A stretch of 57,656 bases of DNA from Clostridiales bacterium UBA3953 (lineage in GTDB: Bacteria > Bacillota > Clostridia > Oscillospirales > CAG-272). Below, in pieces: positions 46,636 through 56,482 of the stretch. The translations under genes and the position numbers were made by a program. Location: the NCBI GenBank assembly GCA_002385415.1, contig DGDL01000041.1, positions 23,345 to 81,000 of the forward strand, given 5' to 3'. Under the pieces are notes generated by a model, which worked only from the letters and a program-made list of their open reading frames with translations, was not told where the DNA came from and ran no database searches. How positions within the stretch are numbered: position 1 is the first letter of the stretch; every line of letters begins with the position of its first letter.

Positions 46636-47937
46636 TCAGCGAACGTTGTCCAGCTTGACAATATCGCTGTTTGTCTCGCGCTCGACCGCCACATAGTCGC
46701 CGTTTGGCGAAAGCACAATGATGGGGGGGCGGGGAATACGGTTGTAATTTGACGCCATTGAGTAGTTATAGGCGCCGGTGCAGCAGACGGCAAGGATGTC
46801 GCCGCGCTCACACCTCTGAATTTTGATGCCTTCCGCGAGCAGGTCGCCGCTTTCACAGCAGCGGCCGGCAACGGTACACTCGAAATCGGCGGGCTCGGCC
46901 GCGCGGTTTGCCACAATTATCGTATAGGGGGAGGAGTAAAGCGCATAGCGCGGGTTGTCTGTCATGCCGCCGTCCACCGAAACATAGCTTTTATAGCCCG
47001 TAATGTGTTTTACACTGCCCACGGTGTACAGCGTCACGCCCGCGTTTGCCACAATCGAGCGGCCCGGTTCGAGTAGAATCCTTGGAACAGGCAGCCCCGT
47101 CTCGGCACACGACGAGGTGACCGCTTCGCAGACGGCTTTAACATTTGCTTCAATATCTATATGCGGATGGTCGTCTATATAGCGCACCGCAAACCCGCCG
47201 CCGAGATTGAGCACCTGTGGCGCCCAGCCGAGCGTATCCACACACTCCTTAGCAAACGCAACCATTATCTCTGCCGCGTCGACGAACGGGTCGGGCTCGA
47301 AAATCTGCGAGCCGATGTGACAGTGCAGTCCGTCGAGCTGCAAATTCTTTTTGGCAAGCGCAAGTTGAGCAAACTTGATAGCCTGTCCCGTCTCGATAGC
47401 CACGCCGAACTTGGAATCGACGCTGCCGGTTATGATTTTTCGGTGGGTCTGCGGGTCAATGCCGGGCGACAGGCGCAAAAGTATCCGCTGCCGCACACCA
47501 AGCTCGCCGGCGATGCGGTCCAGCGCCTCAAGCTCGTCAAAATTATCGACTACAAACGTACCGACACCGACCTCAATAGCATAGCGTATATCCGCGTCGG
47601 TTTTACTGTTGCCGTGAAAATAGGCACGCTCCATGGGAAAGCCTGCTTTTACCGCGGTGGCTATCTCGCCGGGCGACACCACGTCGGCGCCCAGCCCTTC
47701 CTCGGCAACAATTCTGTATATGGAGGCACAGCACAGTGCCTTGCCGGCGTAAAGGGGAAACGAGCCGGACGGCGCATATTTTGCGAGTGCGGATTTGTAG
47801 ATGCGGCAGTTTCGGCGCACGGTTTCCTCGTCGATAAAATATGCCGGAGTGCCGTATTTTTCGGCAAGAGAAACGGCGTCGCGCCCCGCAACGGTAAGCC
47901 GGCCGTCAGCATTTATACCAAGACAGGGTTGGATCAT
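46636..47937 (-). CDS. lysA: Diaminopimelate decarboxylase
   Basis: A PLP-dependent fold-type III enzyme making L-lysine from meso-diaminopimelate. The 433-aa protein has YAGKALCC (PLP lysine; most homologues have YA.KA), HGNSKTD, HCHIGSQIFEP and EPGRSIVANAG, and the C-terminal CESGDLL and GAYNYSMASNYN. ATG at 47937 follows AGGAG. The frame is open 26 codons further without a site. It shows that lysine is made by the DAP pathway, as expected for a DAP-type cell wall and spore cortex. Confidence 0.95.
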   Translation of the reverse strand: MIQPCLGINADGRLTVAGRDAVSLAEKYGTPAYFIDEETVRRNCRIYKSALAKYAPSGSFPLYAGKALCCASIYRIVAEEGLGADVVSPGEIATAVKAGFPMERAYFHGNSKTDADIRYAIEVGVGTFVVDNFDELEALDRIAGELGVRQRILLRLSPGIDPQTHRKIITGSVDSKFGVAIETGQAIKFAQLALAKKNLQLDGLHCHIGSQIFEPDPFVDAAEIMVAFAKECVDTLGWAPQVLNLGGGFAVRYIDDHPHIDIEANVKAVCEAVTSSCAETGLPVPRILLEPGRSIVANAGVTLYTVGSVKHITGYKSYVSVDGGMTDNPRYALYSSPYTIIVANRAAEPADFECTVAGRCCESGDLLAEGIKIQRCERGDILAVCCTGAYNYSMASNYNRIPRPPIIVLSPNGDYVAVERETNSDIVKLDNVR

Positions 47938-48041
47938 CTGGTTTTCTCCTGAACTTGAAAAATAAGTCAATTTTAGTTTAGGTAAAAATATGCCGGGCGG
48001 CGGCACGCAAGGCAAAAACCGACCGCCCCGCCCGGCCTTTT

Positions 48042-48905
48042 TTATTTCATGTCGCGTACAAGATAGCGCCCGACGGTCGCCATGAATTTCGAGGCCTCAA
48101 ACGACAGCTCGGGCGGAAAGCCGGATATGAAATTGTCAGCTTCAAACGTAAACACGCCCGAGTAACCTATCTCTATGAGCGCGTCTATTATCTCGCGCCA
48201 CCTGATGGAGCGAGTGAAGGGCAATGTATGCAGGTCACTTGTCTTATCATTGTCGTGGACATGCAGCGCGCGCAAGCGTTTTCCGCCGAGCGCACGGATC
48301 ATGGAAACCGCGGAGAATGCGCCCGCACCTCTCAGTTCGGCGTGGCCGATGTCGAGGCATGCGCAGAAATATCTTTCATCGAGCGAGTCTATGTAGTCCA
48401 CAAACTCGGCTTCGGTGGAGCAGACCGCGGGCGTGACATGCCCGTCTGCGAATCCGAACATGTTTTCAACGGCAACAATGACTCCGAACTGCTCGCAATA
48501 GGGCTTGAGCCGGTTGTAAAACGCCATGTTGACCGCTTTGCGCTCGCAGTAAGTCTCGCCGTGCGTGATCGGATGCACAATGATGGTTTCGGCACCGAGT
48601 ATGCCCGCAATCTCCATGGAGCGCACAATGAGATCGAATATCATGGCATTGTATTCTTCGTTGCCGTGCCTGTACGAGGGGAACGGGGCGTGCGCCTGGT
48701 TAAACCGCACGCCGTGTTTTTCGGCGGTCTCACGCAGCAGTCGCGCGTGTTCGCGATAGTCGCTGCGCGTCAGAACCGATGTTGTGGGGTTAATGTCGAA
48801 CATCGAATAATCGAGTGCGTCCCAGCCGGCCTCCGCGAGCAGCCGAATGGCTTCGGTTTCACCGAACCTGCGGGACATGACTTCGGTTTGAGTTGAAATC
48901 TGCAA
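48042..48905 (-). CDS. Sugar phosphate isomerase/epimerase-like TIM-barrel protein
   Basis: A 287-aa AP-endonuclease-2-type TIM barrel. Metal ligands are suggested by FNQAHAPF (His), TIIVHPI (His), VAVENMFG (Glu), CLDIGHAEL (Asp, His), LHVHDND (His, Asp) and TFEAD (Glu) along successive strands, the usual arrangement for divalent-metal isomerases such as those of inositol or ketose metabolism. The substrate cannot be deduced. It lies between ysxC and lysA on the same strand. Confidence 0.85.
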   Translation of the reverse strand: MQISTQTEVMSRRFGETEAIRLLAEAGWDALDYSMFDINPTTSVLTRSDYREHARLLRETAEKHGVRFNQAHAPFPSYRHGNEEYNAMIFDLIVRSMEIAGILGAETIIVHPITHGETYCERKAVNMAFYNRLKPYCEQFGVIVAVENMFGFADGHVTPAVCSTEAEFVDYIDSLDERYFCACLDIGHAELRGAGAFSAVSMIRALGGKRLRALHVHDNDKTSDLHTLPFTRSIRWREIIDALIEIGYSGVFTFEADNFISGFPPELSFEASKFMATVGRYLVRDMK

Positions 48906-48920
48906 TGCTTCCTACCTGCC

Positions 48921-49499
48921 TTACCCTAAAAATTTATTTATCTCCGCCCAAAGCTCAGCCCGACCTTCGCCGGTCAGCGAGGAAAAGGGAATTACCGTAG
49001 CGCCGGCTGACCTCATCTCGGCAAGCCGTGCTTCGCGTGCGGTTTTAATCAACTTGTCGATTTTGGTGGCAGCGTATACAAAGGGAACGCGCGCGGCATT
49101 CATCCATTCCGACATCGCATGGTCGTCGGCGGAAGCGCCTGCTTTGGCGTCGATAAGCTGAATGAAGAAGCGCGGGCCGGGATACGGCGAGCGCAGAAAC
49201 TCGTCGGTCAGCGCCGACCAGCGTTTTTGCTCCTCGCGGGAGCGCCTGGCAAATCCGTAACCGGGCAGGTCGACGAACCACAGCTTGCCGTCGACATCGT
49301 AGAAATTGACGGTTATGGTCTTGCCAGGCATCGAGCTGACGCGCGCCAGCCCCTTGCGCCCGAGAAGGGTGTTTATAAGCGAGCTTTTGCCCACATTGGA
49401 GCGCCCGGAAAATATTATCTGCGGCCGCCCGTCGCGCGGAAACTGATCCGGGCGCCCGGCAGACACATACAATGCGACATTGTTTAAGTTAAGTTTCAT
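48921..49499 (-). CDS. ysxC: Ribosome biogenesis GTP-binding protein YsxC/EngB
   Basis: A 192-aa essential GTPase for 50S assembly. GRSNVGKSSLIN (G1, about 32-43), PGKTITVNFY (G2), DLPGYGFA (G3), TKIDK (G4) and the SSLTGEG (G5) are all present. Length is normal. It follows lon by 112 bp, the same order as lonA-ysxC in B. subtilis. Confidence 0.96.
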   Translation of the reverse strand: MKLNLNNVALYVSAGRPDQFPRDGRPQIIFSGRSNVGKSSLINTLLGRKGLARVSSMPGKTITVNFYDVDGKLWFVDLPGYGFARRSREEQKRWSALTDEFLRSPYPGPRFFIQLIDAKAGASADDHAMSEWMNAARVPFVYAATKIDKLIKTAREARLAEMRSAGATVIPFSSLTGEGRAELWAEINKFLG

Positions 49500-49611
49500 T
49501 ACAGCTCCTTTGGAAACTGCTATCTTTATTTATCGGCAAAATGCGGCTTGGCGGCACGAGCACGCAGCAAATAATTGCCGTCACATCTTCCGCCGGAGAG
49601 CGCTGCGCAAG

Positions 49612-52026
49612 TTACGGCTGCGCATCTTGATTGTCCCTGCGAACCAGTGCGGTTTTCAGCACCTCGCTTATTTCGCGGCAGTGCACAAATTTGATTGCCT
49701 CGCGAACGGTCGGGTCAATATCTTCAAGGTCGCGCGTGTTGTCCTCGGGTATGCAGACCTCGGTTACGCCTGCTTTATAGGCAGCCATGGACTTTTCACG
49801 CAGGCCTCCGACGGGTAGCACATGGCCCCGCAGCGTTATCTCGCCGGTCATCGCGACGTCGCGGCGTACCGGTATGCCTGAAAGTTCGCTGACCAGTGCG
49901 GTTGCTATTGTGATCCCTGCAGAGGGGCCGTCTTTGGGTATTGCGCCTTCCGGGACATGGATATGTATGTCCCGGGTCTTGTAAAAGTCGGCATCAACCC
50001 CCAGCGCCTCGGAGTTGGCGCGGATGTAGCTGACCGCAGCGCGCGCCGACTCTTTCATCACGTCGCCGAGCGAGCCCGTCAGCTCGAGCTTGCCGGTGCC
50101 GGGCATGGAAACTGCCTCGACACGCAAAAGCTCGCCGCCCATCTCGGTGTATGCAAGGCCGTTGACGACACCGATCGCGTCGTTTGCAATGACGGTTTCG
50201 GGTCTGACTTTGCGTACCCCGAGGTATTTGCTTATTTCTTCTGCGGTAATTTTCACCGATTTAGCACCTGTTTCGACAATCTCCATCGCGGCCTTGCGGC
50301 AAAGTTTCGCAATTTCGCGCTCGAGATTGCGAACACCGGCTTCTTGGGTATAAAAGTCTATAACTTCAAGTATGGCGTCGTCGGAAATGCGCAGCATGCG
50401 CTTGTTTAAACCGTGACGCTTCAGCTGTTTCGGTATAAGATGGTTTTTCGCTATCCCCAGCTTTTCGTGGCGGGTGTAGGTTTGAAGCTCGATGACCTCC
50501 ATACGGTCGACAAGCGGACGCGGTATGGTCGAAAGCGTGTTTGCTGTGGCGATGAAAAGGCAGTCGGAAAGATCCATCGGCATCTCGACAAAATGGTCGC
50601 GGAAGGTTTTGTTCTGTTCCGCGTCCAGCACTTCGAGCAGCGCCGATGCCGGGTCGCCGTGCGCATCCCGGGTAAGCTTGTCAATCTCGTCAAGCAGTAT
50701 AAGAGGGTTGCGCGTGCCGGCCTGACGCAAAGCGTTTATAATCCGGCCGGGCATGGCGCCTACATAAGTCTTGCGGTGGCCGCGGATGTCGGCTTCGTCG
50801 CGGATGCCGCCGAGCGACACGCGCACATACTTGCGCCCCGTCGCTTTTGCAATCGAAGCGGCGATGGACGTTTTTCCCGTGCCGGGCGGGCCGACAAGGC
50901 ACAGTATCTGGTTGCGCAGCTCGGGGTTGAGCTGCTTTACTGCGATGTATTCGAGGATGCGCTCTTTGACTTTTTCAAGTCCGTCGTGGTCTCGCTCGAG
51001 CACCTTGCGTGCAGCGGCAACATTGGCGCGCTCTTTGGACAGTTTTGTCCACGGCAGCTCGAGGCAAAGATCAAGGTAGTTGCGCAACACGCTCGCCTCA
51101 GCCGAGTTATAGGGCGTTTTGGCAAGCTTTTTTACCTCGCGCACCAGCTTTTCGTTGATTTCCTTCGGCAGCTTTGCGGCTTCGATTTTCTGGTAATACT
51201 CATCGATTTCATCGTCCTCGTCGTCGGTGTAACCAAGCTCGTTCTTTATAGCCTTTAGCTGCTCTTTAAGATAATACTCGCGTTGGTTGCTTTCGATCTG
51301 GCGGCGCACGCGGCGGTGGATGTCAAGCTCGGTCGAAAGAATGTCGCGCTCCCGCTCCATTATGACGGCAAGCAGCTCGAGCCGGCGCAGAGGGTTGAAC
51401 TCCTCGAGCACCTGTTGTTTGTCGAGTGGATTTATAAGAACATTGCTTGCCACAAAATCGGCGAGCAGACCGGGGTTGCGTATCGATTTAACCGCCGTGA
51501 TAAGCTCGTTTGAAAGGCGCGGCAAAAATTTTACAAATTCGTCAAACGCGGTGTTAATCTCATGTATAAGCGCTTCGCCTTTTATACCGCCGTTGTCTTC
51601 AACCCTGATGGTTTTGGCGATAACGTCGGCAACGAGGCCGGAAGCCGTGTCATAGCAGCGGCTGAGCGTCGCGCGCGAGGTTCCTTCAAGAAACACGCGC
51701 AGCGTACCCTCGGGCAGCTTGACGGACTGGCGTATTTTTGCCACTGTTCCGACCGAAAAGACCTGACTTATGATGCTCGAAGCATCGTCGCCCTCTGTCT
51801 CGCCGCCGGGAGCATCTTTCACCGACTCAAGCTGTTCCTCGCTTTCGATGGGGCGGCGCTGAACAGCGAAAAGCATGCCGTCCGCCGCTTCCGCGCGTTC
51901 GCAGGCTGATATCGCAGCCTCGCTCGAAACCTCAAAACTGATGGGTATGAGCGGGAATACCGTTATTGAATCAAGTATGAGCACCGGAAGGGTCATCGGC
52001 TCGACTTTTTCGATGTATCTCTGCAT
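49612..52026 (-). CDS. lon: ATP-dependent protease Lon
   Basis: An AAA+ serine protease that removes misfolded and regulatory proteins. The 804-aa protein has the N-terminal substrate domain (LPVLILDSITVFPLIPISFEV), Walker A GPPGTGKTS near 355, Walker B ILLDEIDKL, and the proteolytic Ser-Lys dyad in KDGPSAGIT and GGLREKSMAAYKAG. Length is typical. AGGTAAAG precedes the ATG. It heads the long minus-strand run and has a clear sigma-A-type promoter. No CIRCE or CtsR operator was recognised. Confidence 0.96.
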   Translation of the reverse strand: MQRYIEKVEPMTLPVLILDSITVFPLIPISFEVSSEAAISACERAEAADGMLFAVQRRPIESEEQLESVKDAPGGETEGDDASSIISQVFSVGTVAKIRQSVKLPEGTLRVFLEGTSRATLSRCYDTASGLVADVIAKTIRVEDNGGIKGEALIHEINTAFDEFVKFLPRLSNELITAVKSIRNPGLLADFVASNVLINPLDKQQVLEEFNPLRRLELLAVIMERERDILSTELDIHRRVRRQIESNQREYYLKEQLKAIKNELGYTDDEDDEIDEYYQKIEAAKLPKEINEKLVREVKKLAKTPYNSAEASVLRNYLDLCLELPWTKLSKERANVAAARKVLERDHDGLEKVKERILEYIAVKQLNPELRNQILCLVGPPGTGKTSIAASIAKATGRKYVRVSLGGIRDEADIRGHRKTYVGAMPGRIINALRQAGTRNPLILLDEIDKLTRDAHGDPASALLEVLDAEQNKTFRDHFVEMPMDLSDCLFIATANTLSTIPRPLVDRMEVIELQTYTRHEKLGIAKNHLIPKQLKRHGLNKRMLRISDDAILEVIDFYTQEAGVRNLEREIAKLCRKAAMEIVETGAKSVKITAEEISKYLGVRKVRPETVIANDAIGVVNGLAYTEMGGELLRVEAVSMPGTGKLELTGSLGDVMKESARAAVSYIRANSEALGVDADFYKTRDIHIHVPEGAIPKDGPSAGITIATALVSELSGIPVRRDVAMTGEITLRGHVLPVGGLREKSMAAYKAGVTEVCIPEDNTRDLEDIDPTVREAIKFVHCREISEVLKTALVRRDNQDAQP

Positions 52027-52125
52027 AGTGTACTTTACCTGTTATTTGACAGCCTCGTGCGGCAGAGCCGACGGGCATAGTTTTATTTCAATTTTATTAA
52101 TTAACATTGCTGCTACAATTATAAC

Positions 52126-52155
52126 AGTATACCATGAATTCGGTGATTAAATCAA
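52126..52155 (-). promoter_or_regulatory. lon promoter
   Basis: On the minus strand TTGATT (52155-52150), an 18-bp spacer and TATACT (52131-52126). A second TATAAT lies 3 bases further, so the -10 could shift. Confidence 0.7.
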
Positions 52156-52300
52156 GAGCTAATAAAGAGCAATTTATGAACTCTGCCAGGTCGGCGGCGC
52201 CAGCAGTATAATTACGGCCGTCATGCAATATAATTTATACCGTACGGGCAGCGCCGGCAACAGTATTTAATACGGGTCGCGCAAAGTCTTTTAAAATCTA

Positions 52301-52329
52301 TTGACAAAGCAGATTAAAAATGATACAAT
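52301..52329 (+). promoter_or_regulatory. Promoter of the riboswitch-ATPase unit
   Basis: TTGACA (52301-52306), a 17-bp spacer and TACAAT (52324-52329). Transcription would start just before the aptamer. Confidence 0.88.
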
Positions 52330-52337
52330 AATTGTCA

Positions 52338-52474
52338 GCATAAGGGAGTAGTTTGCGCGGCGATATTTTTTGCAGCTCAATAATAGAATACCCGCCGCGT
52401 TGTTTAAAGTCAACATCATGATCGGAACAATGAAGCTTTATTCCGGTCTGGCTTTAAACACGCACCCTATATAG
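52338..52474 (+). promoter_or_regulatory. yybP-ykoY-like (Mn2+) riboswitch aptamer
   Basis: TAAGGGAGTAG (52341-52351) resembles the conserved GGGGAGUAG of the yybP-ykoY class and would close P1 with the CCCTAT at 52465-52470. P2 is CGCGGCG/CGCCGCG (52356-52362 with 52393-52399). P3 is a perfect 9-bp TGTTTAAAG/CTTTAAACA (52401-52409 with 52452-52460). CATCA and CTGG, the conserved L3 bases, flank an 8-bp inner stem (52420-52427 with 52441-52448). The 3' GCAAGACC element is imperfect (CGCACCC), so the class call is good but not certain. Mn2+ sensing fits the downstream cation ATPase. Confidence 0.7.
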
Positions 52475-52484
52475 AGTGCCGATA

Positions 52485-52532
52485 AACGAGACTTATGTAT
52501 GGCAAGCTGCTGTACATGATGTCTCGTTTTTT
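52485..52532 (+). terminator. Riboswitch-controlled terminator
   Basis: AACGAGAC (52485-52492) pairs with GTCTCGTT (52521-52528), with inner ATGTA/TACAT, followed by TTTTTT. It ends about 33 bases before the ATPase start, the expected place for an expression-platform terminator. Confidence 0.88.
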
Positions 52533-52565
52533 AATAAACTCATAAAAAGGAAAGGGAGCTAAACC

Positions 52566-55229
52566 TTGAAACACTATCTCAGGACCGCCGCCGATACGGT
52601 ATCGGAGCTGGAATCGCAGCTCACAGGACTTTCGGCTGCGGAGGCGGCAAAGCGGCTCGCCCGCGACGGCCGCAATAAGCTGGACGAGGGTAAAAAGATC
52701 ACACTCGTGCAGCGCTTTATCGAACAGCTCGTCAACCCCATGGTTTTGGTGCTTATTGCAGCCGCCGCTATATCGGCGCTGACGTCGGCGATATCAAAAG
52801 AAGCTCCGACCGACGTTTTCGTTATCATGGCAGTCGTGCTGCTCAACACCATACTGGGCGTTGTGCAGGAAAGCAAGGCTGAAAAGGCTATCGAGGCACT
52901 GCGCGAGCTTGCGTCGCCCACCTCCAAGGTAATACGGGACGGCAAACTTACGGTTGTAAAAACCGAGGAGATAGTTGTAGGAGACATTGTCGTGCTCGAC
53001 ACCGGCGACTCGGTTCCTGCCGACGGCCGTATAATAGAGTGCGCGAGCATGAAATGCGACGAAGCCGCGCTGACCGGAGAGTCGGTGCCGGTCGAAAAGA
53101 CATCCGACCCGCTCGAGTCGAAGGGAAGCGGCGATGTGCCGCTCGGCGACCGCGTCAACATGGTCTATATGGGCAGCACGGTCGTTTATGGCCGCGGCCG
53201 CTTTGTAGTCACCGCGACCGGCATGAATACCGAGATGGGCAAGATAGCGGACGTGCTCACCCGCACGGTCGAGGACGACACGCCGCTGCAAAAGAAACTT
53301 TCCTCACTAAGCAAAATACTCACATATCTCGTGCTCGGCATCTGCCTTTTCATATTTGTCATTGGAATGTTTAAAACCGGCGGGTTTACGCTCGATTCGA
53401 TGCTTCAGTCGTTTATGCTCGCCGTTTCGCTGGCCGTCGCCGCAATACCGGAGGGACTTGCCGCCGTCGTTACCATAGTGCTGTCGATGGGCGTGACCAA
53501 AATGTCGCGCCGCAACGCTATTATACGCAAGCTGACGGCGGTCGAAACGCTCGGCTGTACGCAGGTAATCTGCTCGGACAAAACCGGCACGCTTACCCAA
53601 AATAAAATGACCGTTGTCGAGCATGTTTCCTCCGATGAAAAGCTGCTTGCCACATCACTTGCGCTGTGCTCGGACTCGGAGCTGAACGAGCAGGGCATAG
53701 CCGAAGGCGACCCCACACAGAATGCGTGTGTCAACTTTGCAATGACGCTTGGCATGCCCAAACCGCAGCTGAAAGCCGAGTTTCCGCGTGTGGCCGAGAT
53801 ACCGTTCGACTCGATGCGCAAGATGATGACAACCGTCCACAAAACATCGGGCGGCAAGGTTATACAGCATACGACCGGCGCGCCCGACGTGATAATCGAC
53901 CGCTGCAACCGGTATCTTGAGGGCGGGAAAATCATGCCCATGACGGAGGAAAAGCGCGCCTACTTTAAATCCGAAAACAAGCGCATGGCAAGCAAGGCGC
54001 TGCGCGTGCTCGCCGCATCGTATACCGAGCTGCCTTCGGCGCCCCCAAAGCTCGAGCCGCAGGAGATGGAGCGTGACCTTATCTTCATAGGCCTTGTCGG
54101 CATGATGGACCCTGTGCGCGAGGAAGTGCCCGCCGCTATCCAGCGCTGCCGCGAAGCCGGCATCCGCCCGATAATGATTACGGGAGACCACCGCGACACC
54201 GCCGCCGCCATAGCAAAGCAGCTTGGCATAATAGCAAATGACGACGAGGCTATCACCGGCACCGAGCTCGACGCCATATCCGACGAGGACTTCCGGGAAC
54301 TTGTTACCCACTACTCGGTTTACGCGCGCGTCAAGCCCGAGCATAAGGTGCGCATAGTCAACGCATGGCGCGCCCGCGGCATGGTGACCGCAATGACAGG
54401 TGACGGCGTAAACGACGCTCCCTCGATTAAAAGCGCCGACATAGGCGTCGGCATGGGCATCACCGGCACCGACGTCACAAAAAACGTCGCCGACATGATA
54501 CTTGCCGACGACAACTTTGCAACCATTGTCACCGCCGTTGAAGAAGGCCGCCGCGTCTATGACAACATACGCAAAGCAATACAGTTTTTGCTTTCGTCCA
54601 ACCTCAGCGAGGTAATAGGAATATTTGTCGCCACTTTGATGGGTTTCATGCTTCTCCGGCCCATCCACATCCTGTTTATAAATCTTATCACAGACTCGCT
54701 GCCGGCGCTTGCGCTTGGAATGGAAAAAAGCGAGCCCGACATCATGCGCCGCCCGCCCCGCGATTCAAACGAAGGGATATTTGCGCACGGTGTGGGAATA
54801 AGCGTGATGTATCAGGGCATAGCCGTTTCGATACTGACACTCGTTGCATATTTCGTCGGCCACTATATCGAAAGCGGTGTTTGGGAGATTGCAAACAGCG
54901 CAGACGGTATGACAATGGCGTTTCTCACAATGTCGATGGCCGAAATCTTTCACTCTTACAATATGCGCTCGCATAAAAATTCAATATTCACGCTCGGCAC
55001 GCACAACTACTATCTGTTCGGCGCCATGGCAATGTCGCTCGTTTTGACGACGACGGTTATCTATGTGCCTTTCCTGCGCGAGCTTTTCTCGTTTGAGTTT
55101 ATAGATGCTCGTGAATACTTCATAGCGCTTGGTCTCGCCTTCCTTATAATCCCGATTGTTGAGATAGTCAAGATATTCCACCGCCTTTATGACCGCCGAG
55201 CTGCGCAAAAGTCAAAAAAATCAGCCTAA
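52566..55229 (+). CDS. P2A-type cation-translocating ATPase (Ca2+/Mn2+)
   Basis: An 887-aa membrane pump of the PMR1/SERCA-like group. Cation_ATPase_N domain at 1-70, TGES actuator motif (AALTGESVPV) near 170, ion-site helix AAIPEGLAAVVTIVLS near 300, phosphorylation site CSDKTGTLT (D338), MTGDGVNDAPS hinge near 620, and six C-terminal membrane helices. It exports Ca2+ or Mn2+ from the cytoplasm. A Mn2+ riboswitch-like leader argues for Mn2+, as in Lactococcus YoaB. It starts at TTG 52566 behind AAAGGGAG; no ATG is near. Confidence 0.92.
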   Translation: MKHYLRTAADTVSELESQLTGLSAAEAAKRLARDGRNKLDEGKKITLVQRFIEQLVNPMVLVLIAAAAISALTSAISKEAPTDVFVIMAVVLLNTILGVVQESKAEKAIEALRELASPTSKVIRDGKLTVVKTEEIVVGDIVVLDTGDSVPADGRIIECASMKCDEAALTGESVPVEKTSDPLESKGSGDVPLGDRVNMVYMGSTVVYGRGRFVVTATGMNTEMGKIADVLTRTVEDDTPLQKKLSSLSKILTYLVLGICLFIFVIGMFKTGGFTLDSMLQSFMLAVSLAVAAIPEGLAAVVTIVLSMGVTKMSRRNAIIRKLTAVETLGCTQVICSDKTGTLTQNKMTVVEHVSSDEKLLATSLALCSDSELNEQGIAEGDPTQNACVNFAMTLGMPKPQLKAEFPRVAEIPFDSMRKMMTTVHKTSGGKVIQHTTGAPDVIIDRCNRYLEGGKIMPMTEEKRAYFKSENKRMASKALRVLAASYTELPSAPPKLEPQEMERDLIFIGLVGMMDPVREEVPAAIQRCREAGIRPIMITGDHRDTAAAIAKQLGIIANDDEAITGTELDAISDEDFRELVTHYSVYARVKPEHKVRIVNAWRARGMVTAMTGDGVNDAPSIKSADIGVGMGITGTDVTKNVADMILADDNFATIVTAVEEGRRVYDNIRKAIQFLLSSNLSEVIGIFVATLMGFMLLRPIHILFINLITDSLPALALGMEKSEPDIMRRPPRDSNEGIFAHGVGISVMYQGIAVSILTLVAYFVGHYIESGVWEIANSADGMTMAFLTMSMAEIFHSYNMRSHKNSIFTLGTHNYYLFGAMAMSLVLTTTVIYVPFLRELFSFEFIDAREYFIALGLAFLIIPIVEIVKIFHRLYDRRAAQKSKKSA

Positions 55230-55249
55230 TATACGCTAATTGTAAAATT

Positions 55250-55283
55250 GCACAGCCCGATCGGTTTGGGCTGTGCATATTTT
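55250..55283 (+). terminator. Terminator after the P-type ATPase gene
   Basis: GCACAGCCC/GGGCTGTGC (55250-55258 with 55268-55276) followed by ATATTTTG. Confidence 0.9.
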
Positions 55284-55297
55284 GTGATTATGTATAG

Positions 55298-55326
55298 TTG
55301 ACTTTACCGCGGATTTAGCGCATAAT
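55298..55326 (+). promoter_or_regulatory. Promoter of the Gfo/Idh/MocA gene
   Basis: TTGACT (55298-55303), a 17-bp spacer and CATAAT (55321-55326), 52 bases before the start codon. Confidence 0.8.
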
Positions 55327-55377
55327 GACAACAGTGTTACGACAATATTAATAATCCGGGAAAGGCGGTAGCAAATC

Positions 55378-56472
55378 ATGAGTGAGAAAATCAAAATTGG
55401 CTTGTGTGGCACGGGCGGTATCGCTCACGCTCACATGGACAGGTATATGAAATTTGACGACGTCGAGATAGTCGGCGCATGCGACATAGTCCCCGGCAAG
55501 GCGAGAGCGTTCCTTGACAGATATGGGCTTACGGATGTGCCCGCTTTTGAGAGCGTGCACGAGATGGTAAAGCATGTGCAGATGGACGGCGCGAGCGTTT
55601 GCACCTATAACACCACTCACGCCGAGTGCAGCATTGCGCTGATGGAGGCGGGCGCACATGTGCTTTGCGAAAAGCCCATGTCATTTACGCTGCAGGAAGC
55701 TGTCGAGATGGTGCGCGCCTCGCACAAGACCGGCAAGTTCCTCTCTATCGGATTCCAGCCGCGATTCGACTTTATGCGCCAGCGCGTAGACAGCATTATA
55801 CAGTCAGGCGCGTTAGGGAAGGTCTACTATGTGCAGAGCGGCGGCGGGCGCCGCAGAGGCATCCCCGGCGGAACCTTTATAGAGTCCAGCAAAGCGGGTT
55901 TCGGCTGCCTCGGCGACATCGGCTGCTACTCGATTGACGAGTGCATGCATGCTATTGGCTATCCAAAGCCGCTCACCGTTTCGGCAATCGCGACCGACTA
56001 TTTCGGCAAGAACCCCAAATATTGGCCCGATACCGATAAGTTTGACGTTGACGACTTTTCGGTTGCGCTCGTGCGTCTTGAGGGTGACGTGACGTTTGTA
56101 TTCAAACAGTCGTGGGCAATGCATGCCGACACGCTGGGCGACACGCTGTGGCTGGGCACCGAGGGCGCGATAAAAATTCTCAACGGATTTGACGAGCACA
56201 GACGCCCCTCGCGCGTCATGTACTTCACCGACATAAACGGTCAGCACCTTGACTCTTACATCGAAGCTAACGTTCCCTTCGACGCGTACACAACAGTGCG
56301 CCCGCGCGACATGTGGGACGGCAAGATGCGCACCTTTGTCGACGCCGTCAAGACAAACGGCCCCGCCCCCGTTCCGTGCGAGGAAATCCTCTACAACCAG
56401 GCGATATTGGACGGCATCTACCGCTCTGCAAAACTCCGCAGAGAAGTAGAAATCGAGATTCCCGAAATTTAA
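55378..56472 (+). CDS. Gfo/Idh/MocA family oxidoreductase
   Basis: A 364-aa NAD(P)-dependent dehydrogenase of sugars, inositols or related polyols. The Rossmann start is IGLCGTGGIAHAHM (7-20) and the catalytic/cofactor motif is CEKP (97-100). LGDIGCYSIDECMHAIG near 180-196 carries the usual Asp/His-type active-site region (the family often has D..xH). The C-terminal half is the alpha/beta substrate domain. The substrate cannot be deduced. AAAGGCGG precedes the ATG. It is monocistronic between two terminators. Confidence 0.92.
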   Translation: MSEKIKIGLCGTGGIAHAHMDRYMKFDDVEIVGACDIVPGKARAFLDRYGLTDVPAFESVHEMVKHVQMDGASVCTYNTTHAECSIALMEAGAHVLCEKPMSFTLQEAVEMVRASHKTGKFLSIGFQPRFDFMRQRVDSIIQSGALGKVYYVQSGGGRRRGIPGGTFIESSKAGFGCLGDIGCYSIDECMHAIGYPKPLTVSAIATDYFGKNPKYWPDTDKFDVDDFSVALVRLEGDVTFVFKQSWAMHADTLGDTLWLGTEGAIKILNGFDEHRRPSRVMYFTDINGQHLDSYIEANVPFDAYTTVRPRDMWDGKMRTFVDAVKTNGPAPVPCEEILYNQAILDGIYRSAKLRREVEIEIPEI

Positions 56473-56482
56473 CAGATAACAA

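Noticed and set aside
53655..54668. Minus-strand open frame of 337 codons
   Set aside because: It is entirely antisense to the P-type ATPase and has a His/Cys/Gly-rich shadow composition.
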